NCBI GenBank assembly: GCA_027492585.1
Contig: JAPUEK010000096.1
Location: 1-36,358, forward strand
Length of the DNA: 36,358 nucleotides
From: Paracoccaceae bacterium
GTDB taxonomy: Bacteria > Pseudomonadota > Alphaproteobacteria > Rhodobacterales > Rhodobacteraceae
Direction of reading: 5' to 3'
Under the pieces are notes generated by a model, which was not told the origin of the DNA, did not search any database, and worked only from the letters and a program-made list of their open reading frames with translations. The position numbers were made by a program, and so were the translations under genes. The stretch's first letter is position 1. Each line of letters begins with the position of its first letter. Shown one piece after another: positions 26,784-34,679 of this stretch.

Positions 26784-28034
26784 ATGGCCGACATCTCCCC
26801 CGCACCTCTGACGACAAGCGACGGCAGACCGCTGAAAGCGGCGCTGGCCTCGGCACAGGCGCGGGCGAAATGGCGGGCATTCCTGCTGGTGGTGCCGCTT
26901 CTTCTGTTCATCGTGCTGACCTTCCTCGTGCCGATCGGCTACATGCTGCAACGCTCCTTCCAGCATGACGGCTTCTCGGCCAACGTCCCGGCCCTTGCCG
27001 CGTGGTTCGACGCCAATCCGGGTGTGACGGAGCCGGATGAGGCGGCCTACAAGGCGCTCGTGACCGATCTCGCGCAGATGCAGGTGGACAAGACGCCGGG
27101 GCAGGCGGGAACGCGGATCAACTACACGGTTCCCGGCACGATCAGCCTGTTCAAGGGCGCGGCCCGCAAGGCCGCCGAGATGCAGCCGCCCTACAAGGAC
27201 GCGCTTCTGGCCGACAGCGCGCAATGGGGCGAGCCGAAGCTCTGGGCCGCGATGCGCGAGGCCGCCTCGCCCTATACGACCGATTTCTACCGGGTCGCCA
27301 CCGACCGCAAGCGCGCCGCCGATGGCGGCTGGGAGCGGGGGAGCGATCAGGAACGGATCTATATCTTCCTCTTCGTGAAGACCTTCCTTCTGTCCGGGGC
27401 GGTGACGGTGATCTGTCTGCTCCTCGCCTTTCCGATCGCACATCTGCTGGCGACCCTGCCGATGTCGAAATCCTCGCTGCTGATGATCCTCGTGCTCTTG
27501 CCCTTCTGGACATCGCTGCTGGTGCGGACCTCCTCCTGGATCGCCATCCTTCAGGAACAGGGGGTGATCAACGACCTGCTGGTCTGGATGCATGTCCTCG
27601 GCGAGGATGGACGGGTGCGGATGGTCTACAACCAGACCGGCACCGTGATCGTGATGACCCATATCCTGCTGCCCTTCATGGTGCTGCCGCTCTATTCCGT
27701 GATGCGGACCATTCCGCCGAGCTATGCCCGCGCCGCCCGCAGCCTCGGGGCGACGAGCTGGACGACCTTCCGCCGGGTCTATCTGCCCCAGACCCTGCCG
27801 GGGATCGCGGCCGGCTCGCTGCTCGTCTTCATCCTGGCGGTCGGCTATTACATCACCCCGGCGCTCGTCGGCGGGGCGGACGGGCAGCTCATCTCGAACA
27901 TGATCCAGTTCCACATGGCCAAGTCCAACTGGTCGCTGGCCGCCGCCCTGGCCGCCATGCTGCTGGTCGCCGTGATGGTGCTCTACTGGCTCTATGACCG
28001 CCTGATCGGCATCGACCGTCTGAAACTCGGCTGA
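26784..28034 (+). CDS. ABC importer permease 1 (PotB-like) with large periplasmic insert
   Basis: One of two membrane subunits of the importer. At 416 residues it is more than 100 longer than usual PotB proteins. TM1 lies at about residues 32-52. Then comes a soluble stretch (53-195), rich in Ala, Asp and Lys and presumably periplasmic, before TM2 at about 195-220. The rest is normal: several membrane segments and the ATPase-contact EAA loop SYARAARSLGATSWTTFRRV (313-332). The binding-protein gene ends 69 bases upstream; the second permease begins 10 bases downstream. Confidence 0.92.
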   Translation: MADISPAPLTTSDGRPLKAALASAQARAKWRAFLLVVPLLLFIVLTFLVPIGYMLQRSFQHDGFSANVPALAAWFDANPGVTEPDEAAYKALVTDLAQMQVDKTPGQAGTRINYTVPGTISLFKGAARKAAEMQPPYKDALLADSAQWGEPKLWAAMREAASPYTTDFYRVATDRKRAADGGWERGSDQERIYIFLFVKTFLLSGAVTVICLLLAFPIAHLLATLPMSKSSLLMILVLLPFWTSLLVRTSSWIAILQEQGVINDLLVWMHVLGEDGRVRMVYNQTGTVIVMTHILLPFMVLPLYSVMRTIPPSYARAARSLGATSWTTFRRVYLPQTLPGIAAGSLLVFILAVGYYITPALVGGADGQLISNMIQFHMAKSNWSLAAALAAMLLVAVMVLYWLYDRLIGIDRLKLG

Positions 28035-28044
28035 GGAGAGAGAC

Positions 28045-29016
28045 ATGGCCCTTCCCACCTATGCCTCGCCGCTCGAAAAGGTCTGGCACTACACCTATAT
28101 CGTGATCTGCGTGGCGATCTTCTTCTTCCTGATCGCGCCGATCGTGGTCGTCATACCGCTGTCGTTCAACGCGGAGCCCTATTTCAGCTTCACCGAGAAG
28201 ATGCTGAGCTTCGATCCCACGGGCTATTCCCTGCGCTGGTATGACACGCTGCTGACCCTCGGCCATGCCGCGCCGGACGGGCCGCGCGACGGGGCCTGGT
28301 GGGAAAGGGCCTGGGAGACCTCGACCTGGATCAAGGCCGCCAAGAACTCGCTCTGGATCGGGCTCTGGGCGACGGTTCTGGCGACGGTGCTCGGCACCAT
28401 CGCGGCCCTCGGCCTGTCGCGGCCGGAGATGCCCTACCGCCGCCTGATCATGGCGATGCTGATCTCGCCGATGATCGTGCCGATCATCATCATCGCCGTC
28501 GGCATGTCCTTCTTCTACGCCAAGGCCTGCGTTTCGCCGGATTCGGCCTGGTTCACGCTCTTCGGCTGGGCGCTGTCGAGCAAGGGCTGCCTCGCCAACT
28601 CCCATCTCGGGGTGATCATCGCCCATGCGACGCTGGGCATCCCCTTCGTGATCATCACCGTGACGGCAACGCTCTCCGGCTTCGACCAGTCGCTGATCCG
28701 CGCCTCGGCCAGCCTCGGAGCCAATCCGCGCACCACCTTCTTCAAGGTCATCATGCCGCTGATCCTGCCCGGCGTGATCTCCGGCGCGCTCTTCGCCTTC
28801 GTCACCTCCTTTGACGAGGTGGTGGCGGTGCTCTTCATCGCCGGCCCCGAACAGCAGACCATCCCCCGCCAGATGTGGAACGGCATCCGTGAGGCGATCA
28901 GCCCGGCGATCCTGTCGGTGGCGACGATCCTCGTCATCGTCTCGATCCTGCTGCTGACCACGGTGGAGCTGCTGCGCCGCCGCTCCGAGCGGCTCCGGGG
29001 GGTGACGCCGCGCTGA
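28045..29016 (+). CDS. ABC importer permease 2 (PotC-like)
   Basis: The second membrane subunit, 323 residues. After TM1 (about 18-40) there is an extended loop to about residue 97, rich in Trp and acidic residues. A further insertion at about 159-186 with two cysteines (Cys162, Cys182) separates two membrane segments. The EAA loop SLIRASASLGANPRTTFFKV (216-235) contacts the ATPase. Ordinary PotC proteins are about 260 residues, so both permeases of this system carry extra outward loops. The gene ends the importer operon; a dispersed repeat follows after 28 bases. Confidence 0.92.
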   Translation: MALPTYASPLEKVWHYTYIVICVAIFFFLIAPIVVVIPLSFNAEPYFSFTEKMLSFDPTGYSLRWYDTLLTLGHAAPDGPRDGAWWERAWETSTWIKAAKNSLWIGLWATVLATVLGTIAALGLSRPEMPYRRLIMAMLISPMIVPIIIIAVGMSFFYAKACVSPDSAWFTLFGWALSSKGCLANSHLGVIIAHATLGIPFVIITVTATLSGFDQSLIRASASLGANPRTTFFKVIMPLILPGVISGALFAFVTSFDEVVAVLFIAGPEQQTIPRQMWNGIREAISPAILSVATILVIVSILLLTTVELLRRRSERLRGVTPR

Positions 29017-29044
29017 GCGCGGCACCGGCCCGCACCCGGCCCCT

Positions 29045-29084
29045 GCGGAACGCTCCGCGGGGGATATTTGAGAAGAGAAGAAAG
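29045..29084 (+). repeat. Dispersed hairpin-GGATATTTG element, copy F1
   Basis: A GCGGA/TCCGC hairpin (29045-29049 with 29054-29058) is followed by GGGGGATATTTGAG and a purine tail AAGAGAAGAAAG. It lies 28 bases after the last importer permease, on the same strand, and faces copy F2. Confidence 0.8.
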
Positions 29085-29097
29085 CCTTTTCATACTG

Positions 29098-29134
29098 GCT
29101 CAAATATCCCCGCCGGAGGCTTCCCCGGCCGGGG
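29098..29134 (-). repeat. Dispersed GGATATTTG element, copy F2
   Basis: On the minus strand: CCCCGGCCGGGG palindrome, then CCTCCGGCGGGGATATTTG and AGCC. It lies 10 bases downstream of the AEC transporter gene, same strand. With F1 it makes a perfect 13-bp inverted repeat GGGGATATTTGAG/CTCAAATATCCCC (29060-29072 with 29099-29111). Confidence 0.8.
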
Positions 29135-29144
29135 CAGGGCGGTC

Positions 29145-30083
29145 TCAGGGCAGGATCTGCAACCAGAGCCAGATGCTGAGCATCGAAAGCGCGGTGGCCA
29201 CCAGAACCGCCGTCGCCGTCACCCGTTTCGCCACGCCGTAAAGATGGGCGAACATATAGGCATTGACCCCCGGCGCCATGGCCGCGGTCAGGGTGGCCGA
29301 GCGCAGCCCGGCGGTGCCGAGGCCGAAGCCGTAGCGGGCCAGCAGGTAGGTGATGCCGGGATGCAGCACCAGCGAGGCGGCGCAGATCATCGCCACCGTC
29401 GCCTTGTCGCCTTCGGGCCGGTAGCGGAAGAGCACTCCGCCCAGACCGAAGAGCGCGGTCGGGATGGCGGCGGCGACCATCAGATCGACCGCCGATTTCA
29501 GCGGCCCGCCGAATCCGAGGCCCGAAAGGTTCAGCGCGAAGCCGAGTGCGAGGCCGATGACCAGCGGCTGACTGGAGAGCGCGCGGGCGATCTGGCGCAG
29601 CAGGGCGAGCGGGGCAAGGCCCTGTCCGCGCGACCGCGCCACCTCCATCAGCGTGATCCCGGTCGCATAGAGCAGGGGGGAATGGATGGCGATGATGGCG
29701 TAGTTGCCGGCAAGCGCCTCCGCCCCATAGGCGCGCTCGGTGATCGGCAGGCCGAGAAGCAGGCTGTTGGAGAAATAGCTGGCAAAGCCGATGGCCACGG
29801 CATCGGTCACCGGGCGGCGGAAGACCAGCATGGCGGCAAGAGCCGTCACCGCAAAGGCGCTGAAGGCGCCGATGTAGAAGCTGAGGAGCAGCCCCGCATC
29901 GAAGGCATGGCCGAGGTCCAGCGTGGCGATGGAGCGGAACAGCAGGCACGGCACCGCGAAATTCTGGGCGAAGCGCATCACGCCATTGACGGCGCTGTCG
30001 TCGAACAGCCCCGCCCGCGCCGCCGCATATCCGAAGCCGATGATCAGGAAGACCGGCAGGATGACTTCGATGAGCGCGCTCAT
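29145..30083 (-). CDS. AEC (auxin efflux carrier) family transporter
   Basis: The 312-residue protein has about ten hydrophobic segments and the AEC layout. The N terminus is MSALIEVILPVFLIIGFGYA and the first half ends near LLGLPITERAYGAEAL, with the Asn-Ser-Leu-Leu-Leu-Gly-Leu-Pro motif typical of the family's crossing helix. The second half carries VATALSMLSIWLWL at the end. Such carriers export small organic anions such as malate or malonate; the substrate here is not known. Its start overlaps the stop of the MBL hydrolase (ATGA, 30080-30083), so it is the last gene of the operon, probably added to an otherwise conserved gene group. Confidence 0.9.
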   Translation of the reverse strand: MSALIEVILPVFLIIGFGYAAARAGLFDDSAVNGVMRFAQNFAVPCLLFRSIATLDLGHAFDAGLLLSFYIGAFSAFAVTALAAMLVFRRPVTDAVAIGFASYFSNSLLLGLPITERAYGAEALAGNYAIIAIHSPLLYATGITLMEVARSRGQGLAPLALLRQIARALSSQPLVIGLALGFALNLSGLGFGGPLKSAVDLMVAAAIPTALFGLGGVLFRYRPEGDKATVAMICAASLVLHPGITYLLARYGFGLGTAGLRSATLTAAMAPGVNAYMFAHLYGVAKRVTATAVLVATALSMLSIWLWLQILP

Positions 30084-30883
30084 GCGATGTTGTCGAAGGT
30101 CAGCACCAGCCCGTCATGGGCCGGAACCACGCCCGCCGGCAGCTCGCGCGTGAGCGTCGCGTAATCCATGTCGAGATGCATGTTCGTCAGCACCGCCTGC
30201 GCCGGTTTCATCCGGGCGATCCATTGCAGCGACAGCTCCAGATGGGCATGGGTCGGATGCGGCTTGCGGCGCAGCGCATCGAGCACCCAGGCATCCAGCC
30301 CCTCAAGATGCGGCCAGGCCGCCTCCGGGATCGCCACCACATCGGGCAGATAGGCCAGCCCCGCGATGCGGAAGCCAAGCGCATCCATCGAGCCGTGATC
30401 GACCAGGAAGGGCTGGAAGCGGATCGCCCCGCCCGCGCCCGGCACCTCGAACGGCCCGTCGATGCTGCGAAGGTCGAGGATCGGCGGATAGGGCGAGCCT
30501 TCGGGCTGCACGAAGGCATAGCCGAAGCGCGAGATCAGAGCATCCTGCGTCGGGCTGTCGGCCCAGACCGGCAGGCGGCGGCGCAAGTTGAAGACGATCT
30601 GGCGCAGATCGTCGATGCCATGGACATGATCGGCGTGGGAATGGGTATAGACCACCCCGTCAAGCTGGCCGACCCCGGCATCGAGCAATTGCTCGCGCAT
30701 GTCGGGCGAGGTGTCGATCAGCACCCGCGTCGTGCCGTCGGTGCCGATCCGCTCCACCAGCATCGAGCAGCGGCGGCGGCGGTTCCTGCGCTCCGCCGGA
30801 TCGCAGTCGCCCCAGTCGCCGCCGAGCCGCGGCACCCCGCCCGAAGAGCCGCAGCCGAGGATGGTGAAGCGGAGCGTCGCCAT
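30080..30883 (-). CDS. MBL-fold metal hydrolase (PhnP-like)
   Basis: A 267-residue soluble metallo-beta-lactamase-fold hydrolase. The metal motif THSHADH lies at residues 80-86 (His81, His83, Asp85, His86). Further ligands are likely in FLVDHGSMDALGFR and in NMHLDMDY near the C terminus. The N terminus FTILGCGSSGGVPRLGGDWG, followed by a Cys/Arg-rich loop, resembles PhnP-type cyclic phosphodiesterases. No phosphonate genes are near, so that exact reaction is not supported. It starts one base after the tatD-type stop and its stop overlaps the AEC start. The pairing of TatD and MBL proteins is common in alphaproteobacteria, from memory. Confidence 0.93.
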   Translation of the reverse strand: MATLRFTILGCGSSGGVPRLGGDWGDCDPAERRNRRRRCSMLVERIGTDGTTRVLIDTSPDMREQLLDAGVGQLDGVVYTHSHADHVHGIDDLRQIVFNLRRRLPVWADSPTQDALISRFGYAFVQPEGSPYPPILDLRSIDGPFEVPGAGGAIRFQPFLVDHGSMDALGFRIAGLAYLPDVVAIPEAAWPHLEGLDAWVLDALRRKPHPTHAHLELSLQWIARMKPAQAVLTNMHLDMDYATLTRELPAGVVPAHDGLVLTFDNIA

Positions 30884-30884
30884 C

Positions 30885-31727
30885 TCAGGCAGCTTTCGCG
30901 CCGCGGGCGGCGCGGGTGAAGAGCCGGTCGAAATTGGCCGAGGTGGCGGCGGCGAACTCCGCCTCGCTCACCCCGAAGACCTGCGCACCGGTTTTCGCCG
31001 TGAAGGCGGTATAGGCCGGCTCATTGCGGCGTCCGCGATGGGGCGGGGGTGCGAGATAGGGGCTGTCGGTTTCCAGAAGCACCCGCGACAGGGGGGCGGT
31101 GGCGAAGATGTCGCGCAGCTCGCCGCTTTTCGGAAAGGCGGCGATGCCGGACATCGACAGGTAGAAGCCCATTTCGAGCGCCGCCTGCGCGAGTGCCGCG
31201 CCGGAGGAAAAGCAATGCATCACGCAGGAATAGCTCTGCCGCGCCATGCCCTCGGCGAGGATCGCCGCCATATCCTCATCCGCCGCGCGGGCATGGATGA
31301 TCAGCGGCAGCGCGGTTTCCTGCGCCGCCTCGATATGGATGCGGAGCGAGCGCTGCTGGATCGCCTTGCTGTCGGCGGTGTAATGGTAGTCGAGCCCGGT
31401 CTCGCCGATGCCGACGAATTTCGGATCGCAGGCGAGCGCCACCAGATCCTCCACCATGACCGGCGGATGTTCGGCGGCACTCATCGGATGGACCCCTGCG
31501 GCGTAGAAGACGCCCTCATGCGCCGCAACGATCTCGCGCACGCGCGGGAGGTTCTGGAGCTTGGTGCAGATCGTCACCATCCGCGTCACCCCGGCGGCGC
31601 GGGCGCGGTCGATGATCTGCGGCAGTTCGCCCTCGAAATCCGGGAAATCGAGATGGCAATGGCTGTCCACCAGCTCTGGCATCATCGGAGAGGTCGGCAG
31701 CGGCGCAGGGGATGGGGCGGGGGGCAT
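30885..31727 (-). CDS. TatD-family metal-dependent hydrolase
   Basis: TatD proteins are TIM-barrel metal-dependent DNases/hydrolases of the cytoplasm. The 280-residue product has the N-terminal metal motif VDSHCHLDF (His23, His25), GIGETGLDYHY with the bridging Glu, IIHARAA, MHCFSS, and the C-terminal metal Asp in LLETDSPYLAPP. The ATG at 31727 is preceded by AAGGTGA at good spacing; internal Met codons a little further on would remove a Pro-rich start of about 15 residues. It begins four bases after the holB stop. Confidence 0.95.
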   Translation of the reverse strand: MPPAPSPAPLPTSPMMPELVDSHCHLDFPDFEGELPQIIDRARAAGVTRMVTICTKLQNLPRVREIVAAHEGVFYAAGVHPMSAAEHPPVMVEDLVALACDPKFVGIGETGLDYHYTADSKAIQQRSLRIHIEAAQETALPLIIHARAADEDMAAILAEGMARQSYSCVMHCFSSGAALAQAALEMGFYLSMSGIAAFPKSGELRDIFATAPLSRVLLETDSPYLAPPPHRGRRNEPAYTAFTAKTGAQVFGVSEAEFAAATSANFDRLFTRAARGAKAA

Positions 31728-31731
31728 GGGA

Positions 31732-32856
31732 TCACCTTGAGGCGAGCTGGCCCGCCGTCTCGTCGATTTTCAGAACCATATCCATGAGAAGCGCCGAAGG
31801 GTCAAGGTTCACCGCCTTGCCGCGCCTTGCCCGCAGGCCGAGACTTTGCGCCAGATCCGCCCAGGCCCGCGCCGCATATGGATCGGGAGAGAGGCGGGCG
31901 ATCAGCTCCGCCTCTCCCGCCGCGGCCTCGGGCGGCAGGCTTCGCAGGGTGCCGGCGCGGGCGAGCCGGGCGAGGAACAGGTCGAGAAGCGAGACCGTCA
32001 GGTCGAACTGCACCGCCCCCGCCTTGCCCGAGGCCTGATCGCAAAGCGCAAGCGCGCGGGCGCGGTCGAGCCGGGGCAGGGTGGCGAAAAGCCGGATCAG
32101 CGAGGTGTAAAGCGCCAGCCCGTCGAGATTGGTCATGCGGAAGGCCTCGCCCACCGAGCCGCCCGCAAGCTCTGCAAGCGCGGTGCGATCCTCGGGCGCG
32201 ACCTCGCCGCCGGCCTGCGTCAGCGCGTCGGACAGCGCGGCAGGCTGGAGCGGCGGCAGGCGCAGCGTCCGGCAGCGGGAGCGGATCGTCGGCAGAAGCC
32301 GCGCCGGCTGGTGCGAGATCAGAAGCAGCGTGACATTGGACGGCGGCTCCTCCAGCAGCTTCAGAAGCGCATTGGCGGCGTTGGGGTTCATCTCGTCCAC
32401 CGCATCCACGATGGCCACCCGGCGCCCGCCATCGGCGGCGGAGAGCGAGAAGAAATTCTTCATCGCCCGCACCTCCTCGACCGAGATCACATCGGGCATC
32501 CGGGCCTTCTTCTCATCCCAGGCGCGGCGGAGGAGGAACAGCCGCGGCTCCGACAGGGCGGCAAGGCGGCGGGCGACGGGGTGGCTTTCCGGGATGTCGA
32601 GCGTCTCGGGCGGCGGCGGGACGAACATGCCGCCGTCGCTTTCCGGCGTGGCCAGCAGAAACCGCGCGATCTTCCAGGCGAGCGTGGCCTTGCCCACCCC
32701 GCGCGGCCCGGTGATGAGCCAGCCATGGTGCAGCCGCCCGCCGTTATAGGCGGAGAGAAACGCCGCTTCCGCCGCCTCCTGCCCGATCAGATGCGGCGTG
32801 AGGCGGGGGTGCGGGGCGCCCTCGATGCGGTCGGCTTCGGGGAGATCCTCGCTCAT
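31732..32856 (-). CDS. holB: DNA polymerase III delta' subunit
   Basis: Delta' is the stator of the clamp loader, which opens the beta clamp and places it on primed DNA. The 374-residue AAA+ protein has HHGWLITGPRGVGKATLA with the P-loop at 50-57, VAIVDAVDEMNPNAANALLK (148-166), LEEPPSNVTLLLISHQP, and the clamp-loader SRC motif in TIRSRCRTL (193-195). The four zinc-binding cysteines found in E. coli delta' after the P-loop are absent; the region is Pro-rich instead. The start overlaps the tmk stop (ATGA, 32853-32856), the common tmk-holB pairing. Confidence 0.94.
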   Translation of the reverse strand: MSEDLPEADRIEGAPHPRLTPHLIGQEAAEAAFLSAYNGGRLHHGWLITGPRGVGKATLAWKIARFLLATPESDGGMFVPPPPETLDIPESHPVARRLAALSEPRLFLLRRAWDEKKARMPDVISVEEVRAMKNFFSLSAADGGRRVAIVDAVDEMNPNAANALLKLLEEPPSNVTLLLISHQPARLLPTIRSRCRTLRLPPLQPAALSDALTQAGGEVAPEDRTALAELAGGSVGEAFRMTNLDGLALYTSLIRLFATLPRLDRARALALCDQASGKAGAVQFDLTVSLLDLFLARLARAGTLRSLPPEAAAGEAELIARLSPDPYAARAWADLAQSLGLRARRGKAVNLDPSALLMDMVLKIDETAGQLASR

Positions 32857-33479
32857 CGCGGCGACAGATGGGCGAGGGCGGCGGTCTGCACATCGGCGGC
32901 CACGGTCTCGGCCGCGCGGTCGCCGTCGAGGACGCGGAACCGCTGCGGCTCGGCTTCCGCCAGGGCGAGGAAACCGGCGCGGGCGCGGGCCTGCACCGCA
33001 AGCCCCATGTCCTCGAAGCGCATCTCCTTGCCCGCGCGGGCGGTGGCGCGCGCCAGACCCGCCTCGGGCGAGATGTCGATGAGGAAGGTCAGATCCGGTT
33101 CCACCCCGATCATCAGCCGGTGCAGCGCATCGACCGAGGCGCGCAGGTCGCCGCGCGTCAGGCCCTGATAGATTCGGGTGCTGTCGGCGAAACGGTCGGT
33201 GATCACCACCTCTCCGCGGGCGAGCGCCGGGAGGATGGTCTTTTCCAGATGGTCCCGCCGCGCGGCGGTAAAGAGGAGAAGCTCCGTCTCAGACGACCAG
33301 CGGTCGGGGTCGCCTTCCAGCACCAGCCGGCGGATTTCCTCGGCACCGGGGCTGCCGCCCGGCTCGCGGGTCAAAAGGACGGTGTGGCCCCTCGCGCGCA
33401 GCGCCCCGGCCAGAAGCCGCGCCTGCGTGGACTTGCCCGAGCCGTCGATGCCTTCAAAGGACAGAAGCCGGCCGGGCAT
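32853..33479 (-). CDS. tmk: Thymidylate kinase
   Basis: Tmk phosphorylates dTMP to dTDP with ATP. The 208-residue protein has the P-loop SFEGIDGSGKSTQARLL (residues 7-23), the DR motif VVITDRFADSTRIYQG with the TMP-binding residues, LTREPGG, and a lid region at about 140-155 (GLARATARAGKEMRFEDM). The ATG shares its A with the carboxypeptidase stop codon (TGATG), and the stop overlaps holB, so the three genes are tightly coupled. Confidence 0.97.
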   Translation of the reverse strand: MPGRLLSFEGIDGSGKSTQARLLAGALRARGHTVLLTREPGGSPGAEEIRRLVLEGDPDRWSSETELLLFTAARRDHLEKTILPALARGEVVITDRFADSTRIYQGLTRGDLRASVDALHRLMIGVEPDLTFLIDISPEAGLARATARAGKEMRFEDMGLAVQARARAGFLALAEAEPQRFRVLDGDRAAETVAADVQTAALAHLSPR

Positions 33480-34666
33480 CAGCTTTCCGGGGCGGAGGCG
33501 CCGAAATAGCGGCTCTGGATCTGGCGGGCGGCGGTGGTCAGCCGCGTGAGGAAACCGCCCTTTGCCACATCGGCCTCGGCCACGAGCGGCACGCGGCGCT
33601 CCGGCAGGTCGGGAACGCGGATCAGGAGCTCGGCAATCTGCTGGCCCTTGGCAATCGGCGCCTCGATCGGGCCGGAATAGACGACCTCCGCCTGGACACC
33701 TTCCTGCACGAGCGCGGGGATCAGCAGTTGCAGATCGCTTTCCGGCACGAGGCCCACCGTCGGGGTTTCCCCCAGATGCACCTGCGCCTCGGCGATGCGG
33801 GTGCCGGCCTTGGCCACGGTTTTCAGCGCGAATTGCCGGAACGCCCAGGAGGAGATCTTTTCCGCCTCCTCGGCGCGTTCCTTGTCGCTGGCCAGGCCGG
33901 TGATGGCGAAGACGATGCGGCGGTCGCCCTGCTTGACCGAGCCGACAAGCCCGTAACCCGCCTCGGAGGTGTGGCCGGTCTTCAGCCCGTCCGCCCCGAT
34001 ACCAAGCTTCAGCAAGGGGTTGCGGTTGTTGGCATTGGCGGGGGCGCGGTTCTTGTAGTTGAATTCCGTCTGCGAGAAGATCGGATAATATTCCGGGAAT
34101 TCGGTGATCAGCCGGCGGCCGAGCATGGCCAGATCCTTCATGCTCATCCGGTGGTTCGGGTCCGGCCAGCCGGAGGCATTGGCGAAGGTCGAATGTTCCA
34201 GCCCGATGGACGGCGCGCGCCTGGTCATCTGGGCGGCAAAGGCTTCTTCGGTGCCGGAAAGCCCCTCGGCCACCACCACGCAGGCGTCATTGCCGGAGTT
34301 GATGATCATGCCGTGGATCAGTTCTTCTACCGTGGGCCGGTCGCTTTCCTGCAGGTACATGGTGGAGCCGCCCGCCGCCGTCATCTCCCGCGCGCGGGTC
34401 GAAACCGGGAAGGTGGTGTCCAGCGACACCCGCCCGTCGCGCAGCGCCTCGAAGAGCATGTTGATGGTCATCAGCTTCGACATGGAGGCGGGCGGCAAGG
34501 GTTCGCTGCCGTTCTTGTCCATCAGCACGGTATTGGTGGTCATGTCATAGACCCAGGCGGCGGTCGCCTTGGTCTCGAAGGCCTGTGCGGCGGAGGCCAG
34601 CAGAAGCGCCGCACCGATCACGGCTCCGGTGAGGGGGGCAAGATGCCGGGTCAGACGGTGCAGCAT
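33479..34666 (-). CDS. D-alanyl-D-alanine carboxypeptidase (DacA/PBP5-type)
   Basis: A penicillin-binding low-molecular-weight enzyme that trims the terminal D-Ala from peptidoglycan stems in the periplasm. The 395-residue precursor has a signal peptide (cleavage near AQA, residue 29) and the three active-site motifs: Ser61-x-x-Lys64 in PPASMSKLMT, Ser124-Gly-Asn126 in INSGNDAC, and Lys229-Thr-Gly231 in LKTGHTSEAGYG. After about residue 275 comes the PBP5-type C-terminal domain, and the end (FLTRLTTAARQIQSRYFG) is amphipathic and likely anchors the protein to the membrane. It follows the SPOR lipoprotein gene after 13 bases, as dacA follows rlpA in E. coli. Confidence 0.95.
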   Translation of the reverse strand: MLHRLTRHLAPLTGAVIGAALLLASAAQAFETKATAAWVYDMTTNTVLMDKNGSEPLPPASMSKLMTINMLFEALRDGRVSLDTTFPVSTRAREMTAAGGSTMYLQESDRPTVEELIHGMIINSGNDACVVVAEGLSGTEEAFAAQMTRRAPSIGLEHSTFANASGWPDPNHRMSMKDLAMLGRRLITEFPEYYPIFSQTEFNYKNRAPANANNRNPLLKLGIGADGLKTGHTSEAGYGLVGSVKQGDRRIVFAITGLASDKERAEEAEKISSWAFRQFALKTVAKAGTRIAEAQVHLGETPTVGLVPESDLQLLIPALVQEGVQAEVVYSGPIEAPIAKGQQIAELLIRVPDLPERRVPLVAEADVAKGGFLTRLTTAARQIQSRYFGASAPES

Positions 34667-34679
34667 GGAACCTCCGCGA

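Noticed and set aside
25395-28058. An 887-codon open frame on the minus strand over the ABC importer
   Set aside because: Antisense to three recognisable importer genes, with Gly/Arg/His-rich composition and no domain.
27889-29949. A 686-codon open frame on the minus strand over the second permease and the AEC gene
   Set aside because: It runs antisense to one real gene and out of frame through another on its own strand, and it crosses both dispersed repeats.
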